Positions 17,881 to 26,328 are shown, counted from the first letter of the stretch. The stretch: DNA of 64,000 nucleotides from CAWKGV01 sp963849305 (GCA_963849305.1 CAWKGV010000012.1:62001-126000); one strand, 5' to 3'. The notes: generated from the letters alone by a model not told the origin. Made by a program: numbers and translations.

Positions 17881-20800
17881 TCAGGCCAGCTCGGCCAGGC
17901 ACGCGTCCGCCGCGACCAGCTCCTCGTCCGCGAACCCTTCGGTGAAGCTGCTTCGGGCCGCGCGCAGAGCCGAGGCGGCCGTGGCTCGCTGGGCGGAGGT
18001 CGCGGCGAGGCGCATGAGTCCCATCGCGGCGCGAAGCTGAAAACAGCGGGCGTGCTGGGTTCTGGCGATCTCGAACCCGCGGGACAGGCAATCCCACGCC
18101 TCCGCCGCGCGATCCCGGGGCAGCATCTCCGCCCGCACCCGCAGCAGGTCGGACAAACCGAACACCTCGCCCGTTTCCTCGGCGACCGCGATCGCTTCCG
18201 CGATGGTGTCGAGCCCGCGCCGTAGCTTGCCCAACCGCGCCCAGCCCTGCGCGTACCACGCCAGATAGAACGGCAGCCAGTTGCGCGTGCCGATCTTGCG
18301 CACGAACTGAAGCGCCGGCTCGAAGCTCGCCATGCCGGCTCCGACCTCGTCGTGGCAAATCGAAGCCCAAGAATGGTACATTTGGGTAATGGCGCCCCAG
18401 AACCGGAGATCGTGCCGGGTACAATGCGCCACCAGATCGGCGTAGGCTCGCGGGTCGCCGCAGCGGGCACGGCAGGCGTCTAGGAAGACGCGTGTGTGGC
18501 AGCCCGTGTAGGCGACGGTATGGGGATGCGCCAGACCCTCGGCGTGGCGCATCGCCTCCCGGGCGACCGCTTGCGACTGGTCGATCAGCCCTAGATGGTA
18601 AAGGACCAGGCTCAAGTGCGAGAGCGCGGTCGCGCCAATGTCCTGGCCGAACCTGTACATCAGCGGGCGGTGCCGCTCCGGATCATACAAATCGCGTGCC
18701 TGTTGCAGATGGACCCGCCCGCGCTCCAGCTCGCCCATGATGACGAGCGTGGTGCCGAGGTTGCGGTTGGCGACGCAAAGCCCGGCGCGATCACCGATTC
18801 GGGTCGCTTCCTCGAACGCTTCAGTAGCAACCTGTCGCTGCAATTCTACTTCGCCGCGCACGTAGGCGGCGGCCCAGAGCCCGTAGTAGACCGAGAACTT
18901 GCGCGACAGGTCCGAGCGCGGGGTCAGCAGTTCGCGCGCGTGCTGCCAAACCGCCCGCGTCTCCGGGTCGGCGTAGCCGCGCATCTCCATGGTCGCCTGC
19001 CCAAGAAGGGCCGCGACGTCCAGTTCATGGCGTTCCCGGACGGGGGCGGGGAGTGTTGTTAAGGCTTTGCTGGCGCGCTTCAGATGCGCGATCGCCTCGG
19101 CGTTCGCCGACCTGAACACCGCGCGCTCGCCGGCACGAAGCCACCACCGCACCGCCGCCTCCGCATCACCGGCAGCGGCAGCATGGTGGGCGACCAGCTC
19201 CGGCTGGTTCTCGGCAATGGCCGGGAAGCGCGTGCAGAGCACTTCCGCGATGCGGGCGTGCAACACCAGGCGGCGGCTGTGCAGCAAAGTACTATAGGCG
19301 GCGTCTTGCACCAGCGCGTGCTTGAACGTGTAGATCGCATGAGGCGGCGCGCCGCGTGCCTGCACAAGCTCCGCTGTGGCCAGCCGGGCCAAAGCCTGAT
19401 CCAGTTCCTTCGGCCCGTGCGGCCAGACGGCAGCCAACAACTCGCGACTGAACTCCCGCCCAATCGCCGCACCTATCTGCGCCGCCTCCTTCACCGCAGC
19501 GAGCCGGTCCAGGCGCGCGAGCAGCGAGTCCTGCAGCGTGGTCGGGATAGCCAGCGACGGGAGCGGCTGGTCGAGCACGTACTCGTCTATATTCTCGTGC
19601 AGAAACCCTGACTCGATCAGGTTCCGGGTCAGCTCCTCCACGAACAGCGGAATGCCGTCGGCCTTGGCGACGATATGGCCGAGAACCTCCTGTGGCAGCG
19701 GCTTCCCGCCAGTGACGTGCGCTACAAGCTGTGTCGCGCTGCTTGCTCCGAGCCGTTGCAGCTCCAATTGGGTTACATGGGAGTACCGGCCCCAGTCATG
19801 CGCGAATTCAGGTCGGAACGTTATCACCTGGAGGACCGGCGAGGCGGCGAGACGCTCGATGCAAAGTGTCGCCAACTCGCGGCTGGATGGGTCGATCCAA
19901 TGCGCGTCCTCAAGGACGAAGAGCACCGGCTTCTGCTGCGCGGACGCGGCCAGCCACTCGATCAGAACGTCCAGCGTGCGCTGCTTCGTCTCCTTGGCGG
20001 AGCCGTCAGGCGGGGACCCGCCCTCGTACGGCGGAAGCGAGAGCAGCGCACCCAGCAGAGGCAGCGAATTCTCACTTCCTCCCGTCTTCGTGACCCAATT
20101 CCTTAGGCGCTGGTACTGCTCGACGGCTGGCTGCGTTGGGGCAAGGCCGGCCGACCTTTCCAGATAAGCGATCGACGGGTGAAGCGCGCTGCCGGTGTGA
20201 AAGGGCGAGCATTGGAGGCGCATGATCTGATGCGGCAGCCCGACGAGCCGCTCCTGAAGCTGTAGACAGAGGCGAGACTTGCCGATTCCCGCCTCACCCG
20301 AGACCAGCACCACCCGGCCTCTGCCGTCCTTCGCATCCTCCCAGGCCGCTAACATGACAGCGAGTTCATCTTCGCGGCCCACGAAACTCGGCATCTGGGC
20401 GCCATGCGCGGCCTGGAAGCGGCTTTCCGTCGCGCGCTCACCGATTACCGCCCAGGCCGGTGTCTCCCCCTCGATCCCCTTAAGACGGTAGCTGCCCAGG
20501 AACTCCAGCTCGAACGCCTCTCCAAGCAGCCGTCTTGTGATAGAACCAATGGCCACCGTGCCGGGTCGGGTCAGAGCTTGCAGCCTGTTGGCCTTCGCCG
20601 GGGTATCGCCGACGACCGCCTCCTCGCGCGCCGCCCCCGAACCCATCAACTCCCCCACGACCACGAGACCCGTGGCGATCCCGGTGCGGATGGCGAGCCG
20701 CCGCTCGGGCACCAGGTCGAGCGAGCCCACTGCCTTCGCGGCACGTAGCCCGGCCCGGACCGCGCGTTCGGCCGCATCCTCGAGCGCGAACGGGTAGCCG

Positions 20801-21243
20801 AAATATGCCATCAGCCCGTCGCCCAGCAGGCGGGCGACATGCCCCTGAAAGCGAGCAATGGCTTCGGTGCAGGCGTTCAGGCAGGCATTTAAGACCCGGG
20901 ACATGTCCTCGGGGTCAAGCCGCGAGGCCAGCGATGTCGAATCGACGATGTCGCACATCAATACCGTGAGCTGCCGGCGTTCCGCCAGTTCCCCACGATC
21001 AACGTCCAGTTCCCCGTGACGGAGGTCGGGGCCCGAGCCAGGCATAGGCAGGGCTGTGATGGCGCGCAGCAGCTTCTTGCGGTGTCCGAGCGGTATCCCG
21101 ACCGAGGCGAGATCCTGATCGGTGAGTTCCGGAAGCACGGCAAGATCGAGCGCCTGCTCGATGAACAGCTCGGTGTATTGCTGAAGCCCTAGATGCGCCA
21201 ACCACGCGGCGATCTCGGCTCCGCCGGCCGGCTTTTCTGGCAC
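17881..21243 (-). CDS. SAM domain - class III nucleotide cyclase - AAA/STAND ATPase - TPR protein
   Basis: GTG 21243 is chosen because GGAGGAGCT lies five bases upstream; the frame stays open further 5'. The 1120-residue protein has an N-terminal SAM domain (about 8-65, AAWLAHLGLQQYTELF). A cyclase homology domain follows (about 90-265) with MCDIVDSTSLASRL and ARLLGDGLMAYFGYP, both metal Asp positions present. Next comes an ATPase module with VLVSGEAGIGKSRLC (Walker A) and VLFVLEDAHWIDPSSRE (Walker B), then a long helical TPR-like C-terminus. This layout is a known family of adenylate cyclase-like signalling ATPases; whether it makes cAMP is not certain. It is divergent from the acetoacetate-decarboxylase-like gene, with an operator-like palindrome between them. 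Confidence 0.9.
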   Translation of the reverse strand: MPEKPAGGAEIAAWLAHLGLQQYTELFIEQALDLAVLPELTDQDLASVGIPLGHRKKLLRAITALPMPGSGPDLRHGELDVDRGELAERRQLTVLMCDIVDSTSLASRLDPEDMSRVLNACLNACTEAIARFQGHVARLLGDGLMAYFGYPFALEDAAERAVRAGLRAAKAVGSLDLVPERRLAIRTGIATGLVVVGELMGSGAAREEAVVGDTPAKANRLQALTRPGTVAIGSITRRLLGEAFELEFLGSYRLKGIEGETPAWAVIGERATESRFQAAHGAQMPSFVGREDELAVMLAAWEDAKDGRGRVVLVSGEAGIGKSRLCLQLQERLVGLPHQIMRLQCSPFHTGSALHPSIAYLERSAGLAPTQPAVEQYQRLRNWVTKTGGSENSLPLLGALLSLPPYEGGSPPDGSAKETKQRTLDVLIEWLAASAQQKPVLFVLEDAHWIDPSSRELATLCIERLAASPVLQVITFRPEFAHDWGRYSHVTQLELQRLGASSATQLVAHVTGGKPLPQEVLGHIVAKADGIPLFVEELTRNLIESGFLHENIDEYVLDQPLPSLAIPTTLQDSLLARLDRLAAVKEAAQIGAAIGREFSRELLAAVWPHGPKELDQALARLATAELVQARGAPPHAIYTFKHALVQDAAYSTLLHSRRLVLHARIAEVLCTRFPAIAENQPELVAHHAAAAGDAEAAVRWWLRAGERAVFRSANAEAIAHLKRASKALTTLPAPVRERHELDVAALLGQATMEMRGYADPETRAVWQHARELLTPRSDLSRKFSVYYGLWAAAYVRGEVELQRQVATEAFEEATRIGDRAGLCVANRNLGTTLVIMGELERGRVHLQQARDLYDPERHRPLMYRFGQDIGATALSHLSLVLYHLGLIDQSQAVAREAMRHAEGLAHPHTVAYTGCHTRVFLDACRARCGDPRAYADLVAHCTRHDLRFWGAITQMYHSWASICHDEVGAGMASFEPALQFVRKIGTRNWLPFYLAWYAQGWARLGKLRRGLDTIAEAIAVAEETGEVFGLSDLLRVRAEMLPRDRAAEAWDCLSRGFEIARTQHARCFQLRAAMGLMRLAATSAQRATAASALRAARSSFTEGFADEELVAADACLAELA

Positions 21244-21320
21244 AGCTCCTCCGTTTTGCCAGGGCGCTACGGTGGGACCATAAAACAGCGGGAGCGTGGT
21301 TCTAAACCTCTCGCAGCCCA

Positions 21321-21357
21321 GACACAATCAGCGATTGTGTCCACTTAACGATTGTGT
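21321..21357. promoter_or_regulatory. Operator-like inverted repeat with an extra direct half-site
   Basis: The divergent intergenic stretch holds GACACAATC-AGC-GATTGTGTC (21321-21341), a perfect 9-base inverted repeat around a 3-base spacer. A further AACGATTGTGT copy follows (GATTGTGT at 21350-21357), 17 bases from the previous half-site. A partial AACGAT occurs again near 21370. This pattern is what a dimeric repressor or activator with cooperative binding would need. It lies about 80 bases before the cyclase-ATPase start and about 85 before the decarboxylase-like start, so either or both genes could be controlled. No regulator gene is adjacent. Confidence 0.5.
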
Positions 21358-21443
21358 AATGCTGAATTAACGATCCTAGAAACCGCGTGACGCCGCGGAT
21401 GAGGGCGTGTTTGCTGGCGCGACCCGATAGCTGGGAGCTTGCC

Positions 21444-22604
21444 ATGCCGGACCGACCCAGCCCGCAACCGCCGTTTTCAACCCCTGAGATTTATAGCTTG
21501 CTCGGCGTCGGCCTGACCGGCGCCGGAGACGCGGTCAGCCGCGCATGGCAGATCGGCTTTGGTTATCTGAGCCGCGCCGCCGATATGATGGCGCTCGGCG
21601 CCCTGGAGCCCTGGAGCCTGGAGGACCAGTTTCGCCTTTGCATCGCGGGCTATGGCCAGTTCCTACGGGAGCTGGCTTGGGTTCCAGGGCTCGCATGGGA
21701 TGCGGCGGTTCAGGCCCTTGCTAATCCCACTCAGGTCCGGCTGTCGGAATTCCGGGACATCGATCACCTGGTTTCGGGCCAGCCCGATCGCCGGCGGCAA
21801 AGCCGGACGGTGCAAGGCAAGCCGCTCCTGCTCCCCGCGCGCGTCGCCGATGCCTCCCAGGGCTGGGGACTTTATGAGGTCGCCGCCGCAGACGCCCAGC
21901 GTGTCCTTGCTGAGCGCTTGCAGCGGGACGGGGGCGCCGGCGCACCGACGCCGGACTTCGAGGTGGTCATGACGCGCGGGGGCCGGACGCTGCTCGGGAT
22001 TTTCGGCGTCGAGTATCGGGACACCGATCTCGGTCAATACAATGAACTCGGGGTGGTTATGTTCGTCCGCCCGCGTGGCGATGTCGCGGCGCCGCCTGGG
22101 GAATACTTTCTCGAGTTGGCGGTGAACCAGCGGTTCACTCTCGATGCCGCGCGGGAAATCTGGCATTTCAACAAGTCGCTGATCCCGGCCCTGACCGTGA
22201 TACACCAGCCCGGGCGCGCCAGCTTCTTGGCTTCATGCGCGCCTGGGTCCAACAGGCCGCACGAACGGACACTCGCCGTGACGTTCCCCCGCGTCGGCGC
22301 GGGGCGTTCGACCAATCTCCCGTTCTTCTCGTACTCGGTCGGACCGGGGGCGACGGCGGGGCGAAGGCAGCTCCAGAGCTTGTTCGTCCGCAGCGGCCAG
22401 CACGAAGCCGTGCAGGTCGGCGGCAAGGTAGCTTTGCAACTCGGCCACAAGGACAGTAGCGCCTGCCTCTGCTCCACCCCCGATGTGGCCTGCATTTGCG
22501 ACACGCTCCGGGGATTGGGCCTAACTGATGACTCTCAGGTCGCGGTCAGTTCCTGGACCGGGCAGATGAGCGGCGAACTGCACGCACCGCGCGTTTGCGG
22601 CTAG
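21444..22604 (+). CDS. Acetoacetate-decarboxylase-like protein with a phasin-like helical N-terminus
   Basis: From ATG 21444 the protein has 386 residues. Residues about 10-100 are helical and amphipathic (AWQIGFGYLSRAADMM, YGQFLRELAWVPGLAWDAA) and resemble phasin-type proteins. From about 120 it looks like the acetoacetate decarboxylase fold: LLLPARVADASQGWGLYEV, TLLGIFGVEYRDTDLGQYNELGVVMFV, LAVNQRFTLDAAREIWHFNKS, and near the end LPFFSYSV. I could not identify the Schiff-base Lys of true acetoacetate decarboxylase with confidence, so activity may differ. It is convergent with the FAD enzyme gene 13 bases away and heads the unusual isoprenoid-related cluster. Confidence 0.6.
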   Translation: MPDRPSPQPPFSTPEIYSLLGVGLTGAGDAVSRAWQIGFGYLSRAADMMALGALEPWSLEDQFRLCIAGYGQFLRELAWVPGLAWDAAVQALANPTQVRLSEFRDIDHLVSGQPDRRRQSRTVQGKPLLLPARVADASQGWGLYEVAAADAQRVLAERLQRDGGAGAPTPDFEVVMTRGGRTLLGIFGVEYRDTDLGQYNELGVVMFVRPRGDVAAPPGEYFLELAVNQRFTLDAAREIWHFNKSLIPALTVIHQPGRASFLASCAPGSNRPHERTLAVTFPRVGAGRSTNLPFFSYSVGPGATAGRRQLQSLFVRSGQHEAVQVGGKVALQLGHKDSSACLCSTPDVACICDTLRGLGLTDDSQVAVSSWTGQMSGELHAPRVCG

Positions 22605-22617
22605 GGACCGCGACTAA

Positions 22618-24297
22618 CTAATCGGTGGGGAATATGGCCCGGTAGCGATCGCGCAGCATTTCGCCCGCCAGCGATAGCGCCTTGGCCGCGTAGGCGTAGG
22701 GCGCCGCCAAATCTCGCATCACCGCCAGCGGCAAGACCGGGTAAGTCGACGGCCGGCCAATCGGAATCGGCGATCCCACTCCTGCCCGCCGCCGCACCGC
22801 CTCCGCGGCGTTGAGGCCGCTGACGACGGCTGCCTCGATTGTCACCACGTCCACGAAGGTTCGGCAGAAATCGCCTGCGATGAACAGGTTTGGGATGCCG
22901 CAGACCGCCTCCGGGCGGGAGTCCCAGCTTCCAACCTGGTTGACGAACAGCTCTTCCCCGACATTGCTTTGCAAGTGGGTTGCGGCCACATCGGTCGTAT
23001 TGTCGAAGGCGACGAACCGGCGCAGCTCTTCGAGCAGGCGCTCGATGATGAATGTCCGGTTCTTGTCGGCGTAGCCGGCCAGCACGTCGAAGTCCGAGGC
23101 AATGACGTTGATATAGCTGCGCCCCGACGCGGCGATCTCCGGCCAGAGCTGGGTGAGGTCGAGGAAGCTGAGGTCGCACAGCGAGTCGAGCAGCAGCGTG
23201 ATGCCTCGCGGCAGGTCCGGCAATCGCTTGCTGAACAGGATGTCGAGCGAGGCCATCGGTTCGGTGCGCAGCCGGCGCACCTCGCCCAGTGACGGCGCGC
23301 TTGTGAACACCTCTCGGCTGACCAGTGACGCAAGCGCGTTAGGCGGAACCGCGAGGATGATGTCACCCGGCACGCCAATCTTAATGGTCGGCCCGTCCTG
23401 CGGCTTCGGCCCCGGGCAGTCGATCGAGGGCGAGTGAGACTGCTCGGCCGCGGATAGACGGATCACACGCCCGGCTTCGAGGGTCAGCTGATCCACCCGC
23501 AGCCCAAGGCGCAGGTCAAACTTCACGTGGTGCGCGCGGGCGACCTCCAGGAGATGCTTCCGAAGCGGCTCGAACAAGTGCTCGGCCGTGTTGCCTCGGA
23601 GCAGCCACATCATCGGCGAGGGTTGGCGCAAGCCGTATTGGATCAAACTTCGGTAGCTGCGCGAGGAGGAGAGATAGCTGGGGCAGGCGAACGCCTCAGC
23701 CAGCGTGCGAGAGTGCTGCTCAACCGCGCTCTGGGTATTGTATTTCCGCTCGCTCATGTAAGCGAGCACGCTCAGCCGTTCGAGTTGGCTGCCGCGCCGC
23801 ATCGGTTCGGCGCACAGGTCTAGCAGCGAGTAGCCGTAAAGGAACATGTCGGCCGGCGAGAGGACGCCGGCGAACATGTTTCCCAATGTCGAGGCCGGAG
23901 CGCCGATGTTATGCAGCGTATGCACGCGGCCTGGCCGGTCGGCGTGGATATAATTGAGTGTCGGGAAGGCCTCGAAGCGGTCGATCAGCCCGGCTTCCTG
24001 CATGATCGCCCAGAAATTGTGGTACCAGTTCAGGTACATGTGGTAGCAGTGTTCGTGCCAGATTTCCGCCTCGTCGGGCTTCATCCCGGCAGGGGTCGGC
24101 TCGTTGTCGTGCTTGCCGTGGCGGTGGGCGCCGAGCTTGCCGCCCACGAATTTGTTCTGCTCGATCAGGGTCACGTCGAAGCCGCGCTCCAGCAGCCGCA
24201 GCGCTGCGGTCATTCCGGCGATACCGCCGCCCACGACCGTGACCGAACGCCCCGATCCGGCCTGGTCGGCCGGCGCTTGTTCCGATGGACCGCTCAT
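22618..24297 (-). CDS. FAD-dependent amine-oxidase/phytoene-desaturase-like oxidoreductase
   Basis: The 559-residue protein opens with VTVVGGGIAGMTAALRLLERGFDVTLIEQNKFVGGKLGAHRHG, the dinucleotide-binding GxGxxG plus the GG[KR] segment of carotenoid desaturases, hydroxysqualene dehydroxylase and related amine oxidases. The middle contains MFAGVLSPADMFLYGYSLLDL and a cap domain. The C-terminus has IPNLFIAGDFCRTFVDVVTIEAAVVSGLNAAEAV, the second FAD-contact block. Such enzymes desaturate, isomerise or dehydroxylate isoprenoids. The polyprenyl synthetase gene 1 kb away supports an isoprenoid substrate. It is divergent from the three-gene run that begins at 24390 and convergent with the decarboxylase-like gene. 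Exact reaction unknown. Confidence 0.82.
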   Translation of the reverse strand: MSGPSEQAPADQAGSGRSVTVVGGGIAGMTAALRLLERGFDVTLIEQNKFVGGKLGAHRHGKHDNEPTPAGMKPDEAEIWHEHCYHMYLNWYHNFWAIMQEAGLIDRFEAFPTLNYIHADRPGRVHTLHNIGAPASTLGNMFAGVLSPADMFLYGYSLLDLCAEPMRRGSQLERLSVLAYMSERKYNTQSAVEQHSRTLAEAFACPSYLSSSRSYRSLIQYGLRQPSPMMWLLRGNTAEHLFEPLRKHLLEVARAHHVKFDLRLGLRVDQLTLEAGRVIRLSAAEQSHSPSIDCPGPKPQDGPTIKIGVPGDIILAVPPNALASLVSREVFTSAPSLGEVRRLRTEPMASLDILFSKRLPDLPRGITLLLDSLCDLSFLDLTQLWPEIAASGRSYINVIASDFDVLAGYADKNRTFIIERLLEELRRFVAFDNTTDVAATHLQSNVGEELFVNQVGSWDSRPEAVCGIPNLFIAGDFCRTFVDVVTIEAAVVSGLNAAEAVRRRAGVGSPIPIGRPSTYPVLPLAVMRDLAAPYAYAAKALSLAGEMLRDRYRAIFPTD

Positions 24298-24389
24298 GCC
24301 TTACCTCCCGTCTTGCCGATGGGTCCGGGCCGGCGGAGTATGCCGCAAGGCGGCCGTGCTACCGCTGCACGATTGCGAGGAGGCCTGCT

Positions 24390-24695
24390 TTGGACCCGGA
24401 ATACCTTGCCATGATGCACAGCCTGGTCCGAATGCAGACCGCGATAATGACGACCTGGGCCGATATGATCGCACGGCTGGCAGGCGCTTGCCTGAGCGAG
24501 ACAGAGTCGGTGCTCGATACCGTGACGGCCGATCCTGGCCTCGGGTCTCGGAATCCCGAACAAACGGCTGCCGCTCTGTTGCGCGGCTACCGGGACTGGC
24601 TGCGGCAGGCGGGTACCATCCCCCGCATTTCCCTCCTCGTCCTGGTCAGCGAGCTGCACCGCGCCCGGGTGGACGCGGGAAGGGCCGCCCGATAG
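24390..24695 (+). CDS. Small helical, phasin-like protein
   Basis: A TTG at 24390 preceded by GAGGAGG with ideal spacing is the likeliest start (ATG 24411 is an alternative lacking a ribosome site). The 101-residue product is mostly helical: MHSLVRMQTAIMTTWADMIARL and ALLRGYRDWLRQAGTIPRISLLVLVSELHRARV. Its tail resembles the repeated Y/F-x-x-WL-x-x..IPR pattern seen in phasin-like proteins. It is the first gene of a run with the PhaE-like protein and the polyprenyl synthetase. I do not recognise a named family. A role coating a hydrophobic granule or membrane surface is a guess from amphipathic character and context. Confidence 0.55.
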   Translation: MDPEYLAMMHSLVRMQTAIMTTWADMIARLAGACLSETESVLDTVTADPGLGSRNPEQTAAALLRGYRDWLRQAGTIPRISLLVLVSELHRARVDAGRAAR

Positions 24696-24757
24696 CATCG
24701 GGGCTACCAGGGGCGGCCTCGACCGATGGCGTGCCTTCATCACCTGACGAGCAATCA

Positions 24758-25294
24758 ATGACGGACTTTGGCGCCTCGTTCGGAGCGGGGCACAGGCGCG
24801 ACGCTGGCGATCCCATCCTGGAGTTCATCCGCGCCATGCAGGACGCGTGGGGATCGGCGTTTGCCGCCATGCGGTCGCAGGCCGGCCAGGCCAGCCCGTC
24901 CCCCACGCCACCGGGCGCCGGGTGGTTGCGTGGCGATCCGGCCGGCTCGACGGCGGTTCTGTCTCAAGCCATGGGCCAAGCCTGCTTGATCGCCGCCGGC
25001 AGCACGCTCGCCTACTGGCGCGGCCTGGCGGAAGTGTACGCCCGCCATCAGGCGAGCCTGATGCGAGTGGCGTCGAGCGGCGTGCTGGAGCCTGCGACAG
25101 GAGCCCCATCCGAAACCTGGCTGCTGGCCGACGAGCTACGTGCCTTCTTCCGCGAGGTCGGCGAGGTCGCGCTGGCCGAGGCGCGCCGGCTGCAAGCCGA
25201 GCTGGAGCGGGTGGGCGAGGAGGTCGCGAACGCGCTCGCCGAACCGCAGGACCGGTCGGCCCCCTATTGGCGGCGCTGGAAGGTCAAGGCGTGA
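24758..25294 (+). CDS. PhaE/phasin-like coiled helical protein
   Basis: The 178-residue protein (ATG 24758) has DPILEFIRAMQDAWGSAFAAM near the N-terminus, a Pro/Ala linker, then long amphipathic helices: ACLIAAGSTLAYWRGLAEVYARHQASL and FFREVGEVALAEARRLQAELERVGEEVANAL, a probable coiled coil. This overall form is like phasins and the PhaE subunit of class III polyhydroxyalkanoate synthases, but no PhaC is present. Its TGA overlaps the GTG start of the polyprenyl synthetase (GTGA), so the two proteins are probably made in a fixed ratio and may interact. Function is inferred. Confidence 0.6.
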   Translation: MTDFGASFGAGHRRDAGDPILEFIRAMQDAWGSAFAAMRSQAGQASPSPTPPGAGWLRGDPAGSTAVLSQAMGQACLIAAGSTLAYWRGLAEVYARHQASLMRVASSGVLEPATGAPSETWLLADELRAFFREVGEVALAEARRLQAELERVGEEVANALAEPQDRSAPYWRRWKVKA

Positions 25295-26235
25295 GCCAGG
25301 CCGAGGTCGCGGACCGCGCCGCCGCGGTCATCGCGGAGCTTGGCTTCGACGCCGAGATGGCCGCGCTGCGCGAGCGGATCGCCGGATGGGTTGCGCGCGC
25401 CGACCCGGAGATGCGCCCGCAACTGGAATGGCAATTCCTCAGCGGCTCCAAATACTTCCGGCCGCTGACGATCTTCTCCTGCTGGCGCGCGAGCACGGGC
25501 GGGAAGCTGCCGGCTCGGATCGCGACCTCCGCGTTGGTCGTCGAGCTGTTCCATAACGTCTCGCTGGTCATCGACGACATTGTGGATAGGTCGCCGACGC
25601 GGCGCGATCGGGCGACCTTGCACGAGGCGTTCGGCGAGTTGGCCGCGCTGATGACCTCCGGCTACATCGTGGCCGACGGCTATTTGGAACTACGCGACGA
25701 CCTTCAGGCAGTGGCTTTGTTCTCCGAGCTGCTCAAGCGGCTGGGCGTGGCCGAATGCATGCAATGGCGGCTGCGTCGCCAGCCGCTCGGGCTCGAGGAT
25801 TGGCGGCGCATCGCCGGCGAGGACACGGGCTCGATGTTCGAGGTCTGCGCCTGCCTGGGCGATCGCAGCGGCAGGCTGCGCCGGTTCGGGGCGCTGCTTG
25901 GCTTGCTCTACCACGGCTGCGACGACGTGGGCGACGTGCGCGGCGCGGCGGCCTTGGGCGGCGGCGGCGAGGCGGACCTGCGTGATGGCATCCTGACCCT
26001 GCCGGCGGCGCTGGCGATCCGTGACCCAGCGGTCGCCCGGGCTTTCCGCGCCGCCGAGCCCTCGCCGGCCGAGCTGGCGGGATTGGCACACGCCTTCGCC
26101 GCTCAGCTTCCGGCGGCCGAGGCGTATCTCGATCGGATCGCCGAAGAGGCGCGCGCCGAGGCGAGGCAGTTCGCAGCCGACCCCGCCCCGCTGCTCGCGC
26201 TGGTCCGGCAGACGCGCGGGCTCAGCGGTCGGTAG
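25291..26235 (+). CDS. Polyprenyl (trans-isoprenyl) diphosphate synthase family protein
   Basis: The 314-residue protein starts with GTG 25291, overlapping the preceding stop. GSKYFRPLTIFSCW corresponds to the GGKR(xR)P region. ELFHNVSLVIDDIVDRSPTRRDR contains the first Asp-rich motif (DDIVD) with the following Arg pair, and YHGCDDVGDVRG contains the second (DDVGD). Both metal-binding sets are therefore complete and the enzyme should condense isopentenyl diphosphate. Small residues just before the first motif rather than aromatic ones hint at a product longer than farnesyl diphosphate. SGSKYF instead of the usual GGKRL is unusual. Coupling to a phasin-like gene is not typical of house-keeping octaprenyl synthases. 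Confidence 0.85.
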   Translation: MSQAEVADRAAAVIAELGFDAEMAALRERIAGWVARADPEMRPQLEWQFLSGSKYFRPLTIFSCWRASTGGKLPARIATSALVVELFHNVSLVIDDIVDRSPTRRDRATLHEAFGELAALMTSGYIVADGYLELRDDLQAVALFSELLKRLGVAECMQWRLRRQPLGLEDWRRIAGEDTGSMFEVCACLGDRSGRLRRFGALLGLLYHGCDDVGDVRGAAALGGGGEADLRDGILTLPAALAIRDPAVARAFRAAEPSPAELAGLAHAFAAQLPAAEAYLDRIAEEARAEARQFAADPAPLLALVRQTRGLSGR

Positions 26236-26246
26236 CGGGGCTGGAT

Positions 26247-26328
26247 GTGTACACCGAGGCCCGGAGGGCCTTGGGGGCGGGGGTGGCGCGTGTACACCGA
26301 CGGGCCGCCGGCGGGCCTGCGTGTACAC
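26247..26328. repeat. Three copies of the palindrome GTGTACAC between convergent genes
   Basis: The octamer GTGTACAC occurs at 26247-26254, 26290-26297 and 26321-26328, with GGCC-rich flanks, in the 123-base gap between the polyprenyl synthetase stop and the acyl carrier protein stop. Two copies share the longer GTGTACACCGA. Three identical self-complementary octamers in 82 bases are unlikely by chance in GC-rich DNA. They could be binding sites, a methylation-sensitive cluster or part of a transcription-termination structure, but no function is evident, and no U-tract terminator is seen. Confidence 0.5.

Noticed and set aside
21244..21327. Longer N-terminus for the cyclase-ATPase protein (ATG 21327)
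   Set aside because: The added residues are not family-like, and a GGAGGAGCT ribosome site sits directly upstream of GTG 21243.
24285..24389. Upstream start for the small phasin-like protein
   Set aside because: The extra 35 codons overlap the start of the divergent FAD enzyme and lack protein-like character; the TTG at 24390 has a strong ribosome site.
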